Assembly: GCA_963675435.1 (NCBI GenBank)
Contig: OY776216.1
Location: forward strand, 1,984,001-2,048,000
Reading direction: 5' to 3'
Source of the DNA: Saccharicrinis sp963675435
Lineage (GTDB): Bacteria > Bacteroidota > Bacteroidia > Bacteroidales > Marinilabiliaceae
DNA: 64,000 nt
A program made the translations under genes and the position numbers. The number at the start of each line of letters is the position of its first letter. Position 1 is the stretch's first letter. Below the pieces are notes generated by a model. The model searched no databases. It had not been told where the DNA came from and worked only from the letters and a program-made list of their open reading frames with translations. Shown in pieces: positions 10,053-18,369 of this stretch.

Positions 10053-11663
10053 ATGAAGAAAATTAAATATATCATTTTATTAGCTGTGTTTTTCGGTACA
10101 CTTACATCTTGTGACGATTTTATAGATGTGGATAGTAAAGGAACTTTAACCACAGATAGTTATTTTAAAACAGAAAGCGATTGCGAAAACTATGTAAATG
10201 GCTTATATCAAAGTTTAACCTTTTATAGTGATTGGTGGAAGCAGTATCTTTTTTTAGCTAATAATATGGCTAGTGATGATGCCTGGATGGGAAATCTTAG
10301 TCAGGATCCAGGTGATGCCTACCCTTTTGCACATTACACAATTGAGGCTTCTAATGCGCCAGCTAAATTAACGGATCATTATGTTCATGATTATTTTCAC
10401 ATTAACAATTGTAATATTGCGTTACAAAAAATACCTGTGGCTGATATAGATGAGGATCTTAAAAATCAATTTGTTGCAGAAGTTAAGTTTTTACGTGCGT
10501 TTACTTATTGGGAATTAATTCAAAATTTTGGGGATGTTGTTTTAATGACTCAACCAGAAAATCCATCTGGTTTAACCAAAACACGTTCTCCTAAAGCAGA
10601 TGTATATGCACAAGTTGTAAAGGATTTACAAGAAGCTGCTGCGGTTCTACCATCAAGATTTACAGGATCAAATGTAGGAAGAACTACTAAATATGCCTGT
10701 CATGCTTTGTTGGCCCGTACATATTTATACATGAAGGATTACGATAAAGCCTATGCGCATGCCGATACAGTTATTCGTTTGGGAGGATACCTATTAGAAC
10801 CAAATTTTGTAGATATCTGGAGTGTAAATAATCATAACGGACAAGAATCTATCTTTGAGGTGCAGACAAGTGGTGATCAGAAGTATTCTGTAGGCAATAT
10901 GTTTTCTGTTGTAATGAACGCACGCTCAGAAATTTGGTCCTCTAATGAAGAAGATAAGATTATGGATGGATGGGGATGGTGTGTACCATCTTCTCACCTT
11001 GAGAACGCTTATATTTCAGAAGGTGATGAAATCAGACGAAAAAGTACCATCATTCGTAATGGTGAACCTGTTTATGGTGATGAGGAGTTAAATCCTAATT
11101 ATCAATTTAATATAGATGTTAATAAGTCGGGTAGAACATGGCGTAAGTTTTATGTGCCTATAGCTATGCGTCAGTCGTTGGACAAAAAGGATGGACATAT
11201 TCCATTGCCATTTGTGTTACTGCGTTTGGGAGAAATGTACTTAACAAGAGCTGAGGCTGCTTATTTTAAGGGAAATATTGATCAGGCTCATCATGATATT
11301 GCTACCATTCGAGCACGTGTGGGACTAGGTAATAAAGATGATTTGACAGGAAATGATTTATTATATGCTATATGGAAAGAAAGAAGGCTTGAAATGGCGT
11401 GTGAGGGGCAACGTTTATATGACTTGCGTCGTGAAATTGATCCGGTTCAAAACAAACCTATGATTGATTTGGCAATGGGATCAGAAGGTTATTTCGTAAA
11501 ATATAATACAGAGGAAAGTACTGATGAATACGAAACTATACATCCAAAAGAAAGTCAGGATAAAGGAACTTATTTTGTAGAAGGGAGACATGAGTTATGG
11601 CCTATACCACAGTCAGAAATAGACCGTAGTAATGGAGTTATTACTCAGAATCCAAATTACTAA
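10053..11663 (+). CDS. SusD/RagB-like surface lipoprotein (PUL 1)
   Basis: The 536-residue protein has a lipoprotein signal ending GTLTSC followed by DDF, a typical SusD start. The N-terminal motif KGTLTTDSYFKTESD, the central AEVKFLRAFTYWELIQNFG helix and the C-terminal RRLEMACEGQRLYDLRR motif are all SusD/RagB hallmarks. It forms the lid on the adjacent SusC and binds glycan at the cell surface. A strong hairpin terminator follows 16 bp after the stop codon, so the transcript may end here or be attenuated before the hydrolase genes. Confidence 0.96.
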   Translation: MKKIKYIILLAVFFGTLTSCDDFIDVDSKGTLTTDSYFKTESDCENYVNGLYQSLTFYSDWWKQYLFLANNMASDDAWMGNLSQDPGDAYPFAHYTIEASNAPAKLTDHYVHDYFHINNCNIALQKIPVADIDEDLKNQFVAEVKFLRAFTYWELIQNFGDVVLMTQPENPSGLTKTRSPKADVYAQVVKDLQEAAAVLPSRFTGSNVGRTTKYACHALLARTYLYMKDYDKAYAHADTVIRLGGYLLEPNFVDIWSVNNHNGQESIFEVQTSGDQKYSVGNMFSVVMNARSEIWSSNEEDKIMDGWGWCVPSSHLENAYISEGDEIRRKSTIIRNGEPVYGDEELNPNYQFNIDVNKSGRTWRKFYVPIAMRQSLDKKDGHIPLPFVLLRLGEMYLTRAEAAYFKGNIDQAHHDIATIRARVGLGNKDDLTGNDLLYAIWKERRLEMACEGQRLYDLRREIDPVQNKPMIDLAMGSEGYFVKYNTEESTDEYETIHPKESQDKGTYFVEGRHELWPIPQSEIDRSNGVITQNPNY

Positions 11664-11679
11664 AGTATTTACATAAAGT

Positions 11680-11718
11680 GTTGGGTCTTGCCTTAGACCC
11701 AACATTTGCTGTCTTTTT
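11680..11718 (+). terminator. Rho-independent terminator after susD
   Basis: A perfect 9-bp stem GTTGGGTCT / AGACCCAAC with a 6-nt loop (11680-11703) is followed by a T-rich tract. It lies just after the susD stop and just outside the left end of the IS4 element. Confidence 0.85.
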
Positions 11719-11764
11719 TCATTACATCCTTAAATTATCTTCATTATCCAAGGTTTAATTACTT

Positions 11765-13354
11765 ACTGATGTTTCCCATGTTATTTAAGCTGCATTTGAA
11801 AGCTGCATTTCTATTAGCCTGAAGATTTTATTGTCCTCAGGCTTATTTTTTATCAGATTGGTAATTAGTTCATTAAAATCACTATCAATAATCTCAGCAA
11901 TCATATGTAATAGTTCCAGAATAAATCCCCATATTCTCATGGATATAGTAAGTTCTGTAGTATTATCGCATACCTTTTCAAATAAACCGCCCATTGTTTC
12001 ATATGCATCGAACCTCTTTGCCAAACTAAATACATTGTATTCAATCATAGCTAGTGATACATCAGCTATTTGCGCATCAAAGTCTTGGGATTGTGATTTG
12101 CCCAAGGAAAAGTATTGTTTTGATTCTTTAAAGAAAACTTCTATGCTCCACCTGATACTATATATTTCATAAGCACTCAGTATGCCCAGCTTAGTATTGG
12201 TAGTCGCCAACAGGTGCCACTTGCCATGCTTACTTGTTTTGCAGAAAAATAGCTTTAGTGGTATTGATTTGTACTCAACAATAACCTCGGCACAAAATAG
12301 GTTTAATGCTTTTTCTTTCTTTACCTTTTTTCTGCGCTTTACTAATTGGGTAAGCTCTTTAGCTGTATACAATTCGCCATTGAAGCTATATTTTGCTTTT
12401 GCCATTTTTACCATACCAACTATATGTATTCCTTTATTTAATGACAAAACGGCTTTCAATATGGATTCACAGAAAAACCAACTATCCATAAGTACATAGT
12501 GTACTTCAAACTTTTGTTTGACAGCTCTTTTAATCATAGATATAGCTGTAGATATTTTATCATCAATCAATTCTTGTTCGCGCAAATAACCGCATGAATC
12601 TTTTTCTCTTTTTTTTGAATATTGAGCTTTTCTTTGTTTAGCCATCAGTCCAAATGGAGTTTTCTCGTTTTTGCCTTTTTCTTTGTGTAGGCTAAAATCT
12701 AATGAGAAGAAACTTTTGCCGTCCCAATAGCCAAGAAATAATGCTTTATATCCCCAGAACCTACAATTTTTCACATGTGACCATATCTTACCAATATGCT
12801 CTGTTTTATAGGTTGATTTTTCAAAATCAGTATCGTCTATTATTAAACATTTGTTAAACTCCTTATTTGTTGCGCTTGCGCTTGTGCTTGTGGTCCGCTT
12901 TAGCAATTTGATATTACATTTGGTTAAGAGGCTTCTCCAATTGATATTGCTATCATTTTTTAGCCTATAAAAAGTATTCTTACTAGCTTCTATGCTGCGT
13001 GATAAAGGATGTTTGGTGTAACGGTATACGTTCGAGAGTGAGTATAGTGGAAACAACAACAAAGCCAGCAATAAATCACCTTTTTGGAAAGTACATTGAG
13101 GCATATTATCAACTCCCAGATTCAACCTATTCAGATGCAATGACTGATATAATTCCATTATTCTATTAATTCCTTTTTCACTTGAGGTGAAAAAGCTGTT
13201 TGTCTCCGAAAAAACTTTTGTACTTTTACTCATGAAGCATGGTTTTTTATTGATATCGCACCACTAAAATACTGAATATTAGTGGATTAATAAAATTAAT
13301 CATGCTTCTTTTTGTTTGATTTACAATGTTTTAACATACTTGGGAAACATCAGT
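11765..13354 (-). mobile_element. IS4-family insertion sequence, 1590 bp, with inverted repeats and target duplication
   Basis: The ends are 14-bp perfect inverted repeats: ACTGATGTTTCCCA at 11765-11778 and its complement TGGGAAACATCAGT at 13341-13354. They are flanked by the 5-bp direct repeat TACTT at 11760-11764 and 13355-13359, read as the target-site duplication. One transposase gene fills the element on the minus strand. A small internal palindrome (CCACTAA...TTAGTGG, ~13261-13285) lies before the transposase start. Intact ends and target duplication suggest recent insertion between susD and GH30 of PUL 1. Confidence 0.93.
11785..13233 (-). CDS. IS4-family DDE transposase
   Basis: The 482-residue protein has the features of an IS4-family DDE transposase: a first Asp in LIIDDTDFEKS, a second Asp in VLMDSWFF, and a YREK signature near the C-terminus (YSIRWSIEVFFKESK) with the exact Y-2-R-3-E-6-K spacing. 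It catalyses cut-and-paste transposition of its own element. The reading frame is intact, so the element could still be active. The N-terminal ~100 residues probably bind the inverted repeats. Confidence 0.95.
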   Translation of the reverse strand: MSKSTKVFSETNSFFTSSEKGINRIMELYQSLHLNRLNLGVDNMPQCTFQKGDLLLALLLFPLYSLSNVYRYTKHPLSRSIEASKNTFYRLKNDSNINWRSLLTKCNIKLLKRTTSTSASATNKEFNKCLIIDDTDFEKSTYKTEHIGKIWSHVKNCRFWGYKALFLGYWDGKSFFSLDFSLHKEKGKNEKTPFGLMAKQRKAQYSKKREKDSCGYLREQELIDDKISTAISMIKRAVKQKFEVHYVLMDSWFFCESILKAVLSLNKGIHIVGMVKMAKAKYSFNGELYTAKELTQLVKRRKKVKKEKALNLFCAEVIVEYKSIPLKLFFCKTSKHGKWHLLATTNTKLGILSAYEIYSIRWSIEVFFKESKQYFSLGKSQSQDFDAQIADVSLAMIEYNVFSLAKRFDAYETMGGLFEKVCDNTTELTISMRIWGFILELLHMIAEIIDSDFNELITNLIKNKPEDNKIFRLIEMQLSNAA

Positions 13355-13389
13355 TACTTAAAAAGCCTTTGACTCAATTAGATTTTAGC

Positions 13390-14994
13390 ATGCGTATCAA
13401 AAAAATTATAACAGGGTTAGTACTTATTATTGCAATTACCTGTTCCTGCTCTATTAAAGATAAAAAGCTGGGAAGTTCTACGCTTGAGGTATTGATCAAT
13501 ACCAAACATACTTTCCAGGTGATGGAAGGTTTTGGAGCCTCAGACTGCTGGACTATGCAGTTTGTTGGTAAAAACTGGCCTGAAAAAAAGAAAATAGCCA
13601 TTGCCGATTTACTTTTTAGTAAAGATGTTGATATAAATGGCAATCCAAAAGGAATTGGACTTTCTCAATGGAGATTTAACATTGGTGGGGGCACTATGGA
13701 GCAAGGTGTTAGTAGTGATATTCCAAAAGTATGGAGAAGGGCTGAATGTTTTTTGAATGCGGATGGTACTTTTGATTGGAATAAACAAAAAGGACAACAA
13801 TGGTTTTTACAGGCTGCAAAGGAAAGAGGTGTTGAATCTTTACTTGCATTTAATAATACACCACCAGTATTTTATACAAAAAATGGCAAAGGGTGGTCGC
13901 CTGGAGGAAATCAATTTAACCTTCGATCTGATAAATATGATGATTATGCGCGCTTTTTAGCTGTTGTTTGCGAACACTTTAAAAACGAGGGACTTGAATT
14001 TGATTATGTCAGTCCATTTAATGAACCTCAGTGGGATTGGAAAGCTCCTGCATCACAAGAGGGTACTCCTTCCTGGAATAATGAAATAGCTCACCTTGTA
14101 AAGTCATTATCTCCACTATTAACAGAGAAACTCCCTAAAATACAAATTGCAGTTCCTGAAGCTGCTCAACTTCAATTTTTATATGAAAGTAGAGGTTATA
14201 ATAACCGAGATAAACAACTAAAGGATTTATTTGATCCTTCATCTCAGATGAATATTGGGAATTTGTCAAATATTAAAAAGACAGCTATGGGACATAGCTA
14301 CTTTACAACCAATAATCTGGATACATTAATAGAAGTACGTCAAAAACTTAAAAACTATATAAATAATAATTTTCAAGATTTAACCTATTGGCAAAGTGAA
14401 TTTTGTATTCTTGAAAATCATAAAGATATTGGAGGAGGTCACAAAAGAGATTTAGGTATGCCTACGGCATTATATGTAGCCCGTGTAATTCATGCTGATT
14501 TATCAATTGCTGATGCCTCACTATGGAGTTGGTGGACTGCTGTTTCTCCTGAAGATTATAAGGATGGTCTGATTTATATTGACCATGGAACGGATTCGGT
14601 TTCATCAGGCAAGACAGTAGATAATTTATATAATGATGGATATTATCACGATTCTAAAACACTATGGGCATTAGGAAACTATTCAAGATTTATACAGCCT
14701 GGTATGATACGTATTCAAACAAATTTAGCCGATGCTCCATCTTTAAAGGAACAGATGACAAATTTAATGATAAGCGGGTATAAATCTATAGATGATAAAA
14801 AATTTGTTTTTGTTGCGATTAACTATAACAATGAAGAATCTAATATTTCTTTCGATCAATTCCTGAAAGATAAAAAAGGTTTGAGTACAACATGTTATGT
14901 TACATCGAAAGACAAAAATCTGGAGAAAACAGAAATAAATGGTCAGATTATAAATATACCAGCCAGATCTGTAGTAACTATTCTAGTTCAATAA
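13390..14994 (+). CDS. GH30-family secreted glycosidase (PUL 1)
   Basis: From the ATG at 13390 the protein has 534 residues, with a lipoprotein-type signal (IIAITCSC). The frame stays open back to 13312, but those codons lie inside the IS right end and target duplication, so the native start is set at 13390, where the signal peptide begins. GH30 (O-glycosyl hydrolase) features are GFGASDCW near the N-terminus, the acid/base Glu212 in SPFNEPQWDW and the nucleophile Glu337 in YWQSEFC. The sequence most resembles the branch containing endo-beta-1,6-galactanases, but specificity cannot be fixed by eye. The IS4 element ends 35 bp upstream, so the original promoter or readthrough from susD is interrupted. 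Confidence 0.9.
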   Translation: MRIKKIITGLVLIIAITCSCSIKDKKLGSSTLEVLINTKHTFQVMEGFGASDCWTMQFVGKNWPEKKKIAIADLLFSKDVDINGNPKGIGLSQWRFNIGGGTMEQGVSSDIPKVWRRAECFLNADGTFDWNKQKGQQWFLQAAKERGVESLLAFNNTPPVFYTKNGKGWSPGGNQFNLRSDKYDDYARFLAVVCEHFKNEGLEFDYVSPFNEPQWDWKAPASQEGTPSWNNEIAHLVKSLSPLLTEKLPKIQIAVPEAAQLQFLYESRGYNNRDKQLKDLFDPSSQMNIGNLSNIKKTAMGHSYFTTNNLDTLIEVRQKLKNYINNNFQDLTYWQSEFCILENHKDIGGGHKRDLGMPTALYVARVIHADLSIADASLWSWWTAVSPEDYKDGLIYIDHGTDSVSSGKTVDNLYNDGYYHDSKTLWALGNYSRFIQPGMIRIQTNLADAPSLKEQMTNLMISGYKSIDDKKFVFVAINYNNEESNISFDQFLKDKKGLSTTCYVTSKDKNLEKTEINGQIINIPARSVVTILVQ

Positions 14995-15184
14995 ATTTTA
15001 TAATTCTGAAGCGTTCACGTAAAGTTTCTTACGCAATCAAAGAAAATTTTATTTAGTTGTTCAATGTGGAAATAGAAATCAAATTTTAAAAGCATAAAAC
15101 TAGTCAATATGAAAGTTTTTTTACAAGGGGAAATAATCAAATTTGGCAAGTTTCATCTAATTATTGAAAGTAAATTGTATATAA

Positions 15185-16219
15185 ATGAAAAAGATAATAT
15201 TAAGCCTTATTGGGATCGCATTATTAACTGTTAATTGTAGTAAAGACTCTGGTAGCGATGATGTAATTCCTGATGATAGCACACAGGTAGAGGATCCTTC
15301 TAAAAACATTGATTTTAGTGAACCTATAAGAGGAGTAAACTGGGCTGATAAACGAGATAACTTTGTAGATGATTTATTAGTTCCAAGTGGTTTGACAAGC
15401 GGCGATACCTATTATATGGTACAGGTAGATGCTCAATATATTATCAAAGGATTCAAGGAAAATATGGGCGCAAATACCATTCGCATGCCTATTAATTATG
15501 CTACAGTTAAGAGCACTTGGTGGCATGGCTACAAAGGAGCAATAGATAAAGCTATAGAAAAGGGAATGAGAGTTATATTAGCTTATTGGGAAGGCGATAG
15601 CAGTAGGGATGGGAAAGTTGATAATACAGATGAGTTTCTTGAAATGTGGACAAAAGTAACTGCTGATTATGCTGATAACTCAGGAGTTTATTTTGAAGTT
15701 ATAAATGAACCTCATGGATATTCTCTTTCTGAACTAACTGAATTGTATGCATCGTGGTTAAATAAATTCTCAACTATTCCTCATGGTCGTATTTTACTAG
15801 GCGGTAAAGGATATTCTGAAGATGTTACAGGCGTTGGTGCTGATCAGCGTTTTAGCGACTGTTTATTGTCGTTACATAACTATGCTTTTTGGGCAGAAAG
15901 ATCAGCTCATGAGTGGGAGAATGATTGGCTTAACAGAATTGGAGATTATGCTGAAAGAACTGTTGTTACTGAGTTTGGAAGCACTATGACTCAGGGCAAA
16001 GATTATAATTCAGATTCAGGAACAGACAATGAAGTAGATTATATACAGGTTTCTACTAAAGTTTTCAGAGACCATAATGTACAAAGTGTGTATTGGCCAG
16101 GATTAAGAGATGGTGATTGGTATAGTATTCAATCATTTGATGCTTCAACATTTAAAATGAGCACTACAAATGCGTCTGGATTATCATGGATTCAGTATGG
16201 ATGGCGAATGGCTCAATAA
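15185..16219 (+). CDS. GH5-family lipoprotein glycosidase (PUL 1)
   Basis: The 344-residue protein has a lipoprotein signal ending LLTVNC, an acidic spacer and a compact (beta/alpha)8 domain. GH5 marks are RGVNWADKRDN at the start of the domain, the acid/base Glu175 in FEVINEPHG and the nucleophile Glu263 in VVTEFGSTM. GH5 enzymes are retaining endo- or exo-glycosidases acting on beta-linked glucans, mannans or galactans. I do not recognise the subfamily, so the substrate is left open. It lies between GH30 and GH43, in the same orientation. Confidence 0.9.
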   Translation: MKKIILSLIGIALLTVNCSKDSGSDDVIPDDSTQVEDPSKNIDFSEPIRGVNWADKRDNFVDDLLVPSGLTSGDTYYMVQVDAQYIIKGFKENMGANTIRMPINYATVKSTWWHGYKGAIDKAIEKGMRVILAYWEGDSSRDGKVDNTDEFLEMWTKVTADYADNSGVYFEVINEPHGYSLSELTELYASWLNKFSTIPHGRILLGGKGYSEDVTGVGADQRFSDCLLSLHNYAFWAERSAHEWENDWLNRIGDYAERTVVTEFGSTMTQGKDYNSDSGTDNEVDYIQVSTKVFRDHNVQSVYWPGLRDGDWYSIQSFDASTFKMSTTNASGLSWIQYGWRMAQ

Positions 16220-16353
16220 CTAAATCAACACAACATAAAACTACATGAAACGAGCCATGAGAATCGTGAGATCGACAAACACAAAAAGTTCTCACACACG
16301 AGGGTGATTTAATTGGCGAGGCACATATGGTAATTAAAAGCAAGTTAAGACAT

Positions 16354-18252
16354 ATGAAATGTTTATTTTTAATTATAGTCTGTTTATTCAGCATTGCTAT
16401 TCATTGGACGTATGCAAATTCAAAGGGTGAAACAAATACTTACACTGCTTATTTGTTTGCATATTTTACTGGGAATAATATGGATCAGGAGCAAATTCAT
16501 TTTGCGATTAGTACTGATGGTTATCGTTTTAAAGCCTTAAATTATGATTCTCCTGTTATTAATTCAAAGGAAATAAGCTCTACCGGTGGAGTTCGTGATC
16601 CTCATATATTAAGAGGCGAAGATGATAAATCTTTTTATATGGTAGTAACTGATATGGTTTCTGCGAATGGATGGAGCTCAAATAGAGCGATGGTTTTGTT
16701 AAAATCAAATGATCTTATTCATTGGAATTCCAGTGTGGTAAATATTCAAAAGAAATACGCTGCCCAGGAAAATCTAAAAAGAGTATGGGCACCTCAAACT
16801 ATTTTTGATAAAGAAGCTGGTAAATACTTGATTTATTGGTCTATGATGTATGAAGGTGGCCCAGATATTATTTACTACGCATATGCAAATAAAGACTTTA
16901 CCGATATTGAAGATCGTCCAAAGCAATTATTTTTCCCGAAAAATAAAATGTCATGTATTGATGGAGATATCGTTTATAAAGACGGACAGTATCACCTTTT
17001 TTATAAAGCTGAAGGTCATGGCAACGGTATAAAAAAAGCTACATGTACTTCTCTAACATCAGGTAATTGGGTTGAGGAAGATGATTATTTGCAACAAACT
17101 ACTGAACCTGTTGAAGGATCTGGTGTATTTAAGCTGATTAATGAAGATGCTTATATCTTAATGTATGATGTTTATACATCGGGTAAGTATCAATTTACTA
17201 AAAGCAATGATTTACAAAATTTCTCTATTGTGGATGAAGAAGTAGAAATGGATTTTCATCCCCGACACGGGACAGTGATTCCAATTACGCAAAAGGAGTT
17301 AGATAATTTGATGGATAAATGGGGACAGGCTTTTAATGCTGAAATACATCTTGGTAACAATCCTGTTTTAAATGGATACTATGCAGATCCTGATATTATT
17401 TTTTCCAATAAAACAAACAAATATTATATCTATCCAACCTCTGACGGCTTTGATGGTTGGTCGGGAACTTATTTTAAAACTTTTTCTTCTCCGGATTTGG
17501 TTAAATGGAAAGATGAAGGGGTAATTCTAGATTTAAAAAAGCATGTAAAATGGGCCGATAGAAATGCATGGGCTCCTTGTATTATTGAAAAACAGTCTGG
17601 TAAGAAATATAAGTACTATTATTATTTCACTGCAGCTCAAAAAATTGGAGTTGCTGTGTCAAATAACCCTGCAGGACCATTTAAAGATTCTGGAAAACCA
17701 TTGGTTTATCAGCATCCTGAAGGTGTAAATTGGGGACAGGAAATTGATCCCGATGTATTTGAAGATCCTCTATCAAAGAAATCATATTTGTACTGGGGTA
17801 ATGGTTATATGGCCGTTGCTGAATTAAACGATGATATGGTCTCAATCAAGTCAAATACAACAAAAGTTATTACACCAGACGAATCATTCAGGGAAGGAAC
17901 AACTGTATTCTATCGTAATGGTCTTTATTATTTTTTATGGTCAGAGGATGATACCCGAAGTCCAAATTACCGGGTAAGATATGGAATATCAGAATCTCCG
18001 GTTGGACCAATAAGGATTCCTGATCAAAATTTAATTTTAATGAGAGATGATGCCAAAGGAATATATGCCACAGGTCATAATTCTGTAATTCAGGTTCCTG
18101 ATAAGGATGAATGGTATATTGTATATCATCGTTTTCAACGCCCTGATGGAATTAAAATGGGTGATGCTGCCGGATTTCATAGAGAAGTATGTATAGATCG
18201 CTTACAATTTGACGAAAAAGGAATGATCATTTCAGTTGTTCCAACAAATTGA
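16354..18252 (+). CDS. Two-domain GH43 glycosidase (PUL 1)
   Basis: From the ATG at 16354 it has 632 residues beginning with a signal peptide (MKCLFLIIVCLFSIAI); an in-frame ATG at 16327 is also possible. Two five-bladed propeller GH43 domains lie in tandem. The first (~20-330) has a plausible triad: Asp in GGVRDPHI, Asp in CIDGDIVY and Glu in PVEGSGVF. The second (~335-630) has Asp in GYYADPDI, Asp in EIDPDVFED and Glu in FREGTTVF. GH43 enzymes are inverting arabinofuranosidases, xylosidases or galactosidases. Two apparently complete catalytic domains suggest two linked activities on one side chain, which is an inference. It is probably periplasmic or extracellular. Confidence 0.9.
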   Translation: MKCLFLIIVCLFSIAIHWTYANSKGETNTYTAYLFAYFTGNNMDQEQIHFAISTDGYRFKALNYDSPVINSKEISSTGGVRDPHILRGEDDKSFYMVVTDMVSANGWSSNRAMVLLKSNDLIHWNSSVVNIQKKYAAQENLKRVWAPQTIFDKEAGKYLIYWSMMYEGGPDIIYYAYANKDFTDIEDRPKQLFFPKNKMSCIDGDIVYKDGQYHLFYKAEGHGNGIKKATCTSLTSGNWVEEDDYLQQTTEPVEGSGVFKLINEDAYILMYDVYTSGKYQFTKSNDLQNFSIVDEEVEMDFHPRHGTVIPITQKELDNLMDKWGQAFNAEIHLGNNPVLNGYYADPDIIFSNKTNKYYIYPTSDGFDGWSGTYFKTFSSPDLVKWKDEGVILDLKKHVKWADRNAWAPCIIEKQSGKKYKYYYYFTAAQKIGVAVSNNPAGPFKDSGKPLVYQHPEGVNWGQEIDPDVFEDPLSKKSYLYWGNGYMAVAELNDDMVSIKSNTTKVITPDESFREGTTVFYRNGLYYFLWSEDDTRSPNYRVRYGISESPVGPIRIPDQNLILMRDDAKGIYATGHNSVIQVPDKDEWYIVYHRFQRPDGIKMGDAAGFHREVCIDRLQFDEKGMIISVVPTN

Positions 18253-18319
18253 TATTACATAGTATAAAGATGAGTCAAACCGTTTTTAAGAACTCAGAGT
18301 ATTAGTTTTACTATTGTTT

Positions 18320-18350
18320 GGAGAGGCTGCATTTTGTAGCCTTTTCTTCT
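18320..18350 (+). terminator. Probable terminator after GH43
   Basis: A short hairpin AGGCTGC-attt-TGTAGCCT-like (stem around 18324-18342) is followed by TTTTCTTCT. It lies between the GH43 stop and the chemoreceptor gene, suggesting the chemoreceptor may have its own promoter. Confidence 0.6.
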
Positions 18351-18369
18351 GTAATAATTATTAATTATT

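Noticed and set aside
13312..13389. N-terminal extension of the GH30 protein
   Set aside because: The first codons lie inside the IS4 inverted repeat and target duplication, and the lipoprotein signal begins at 13390.
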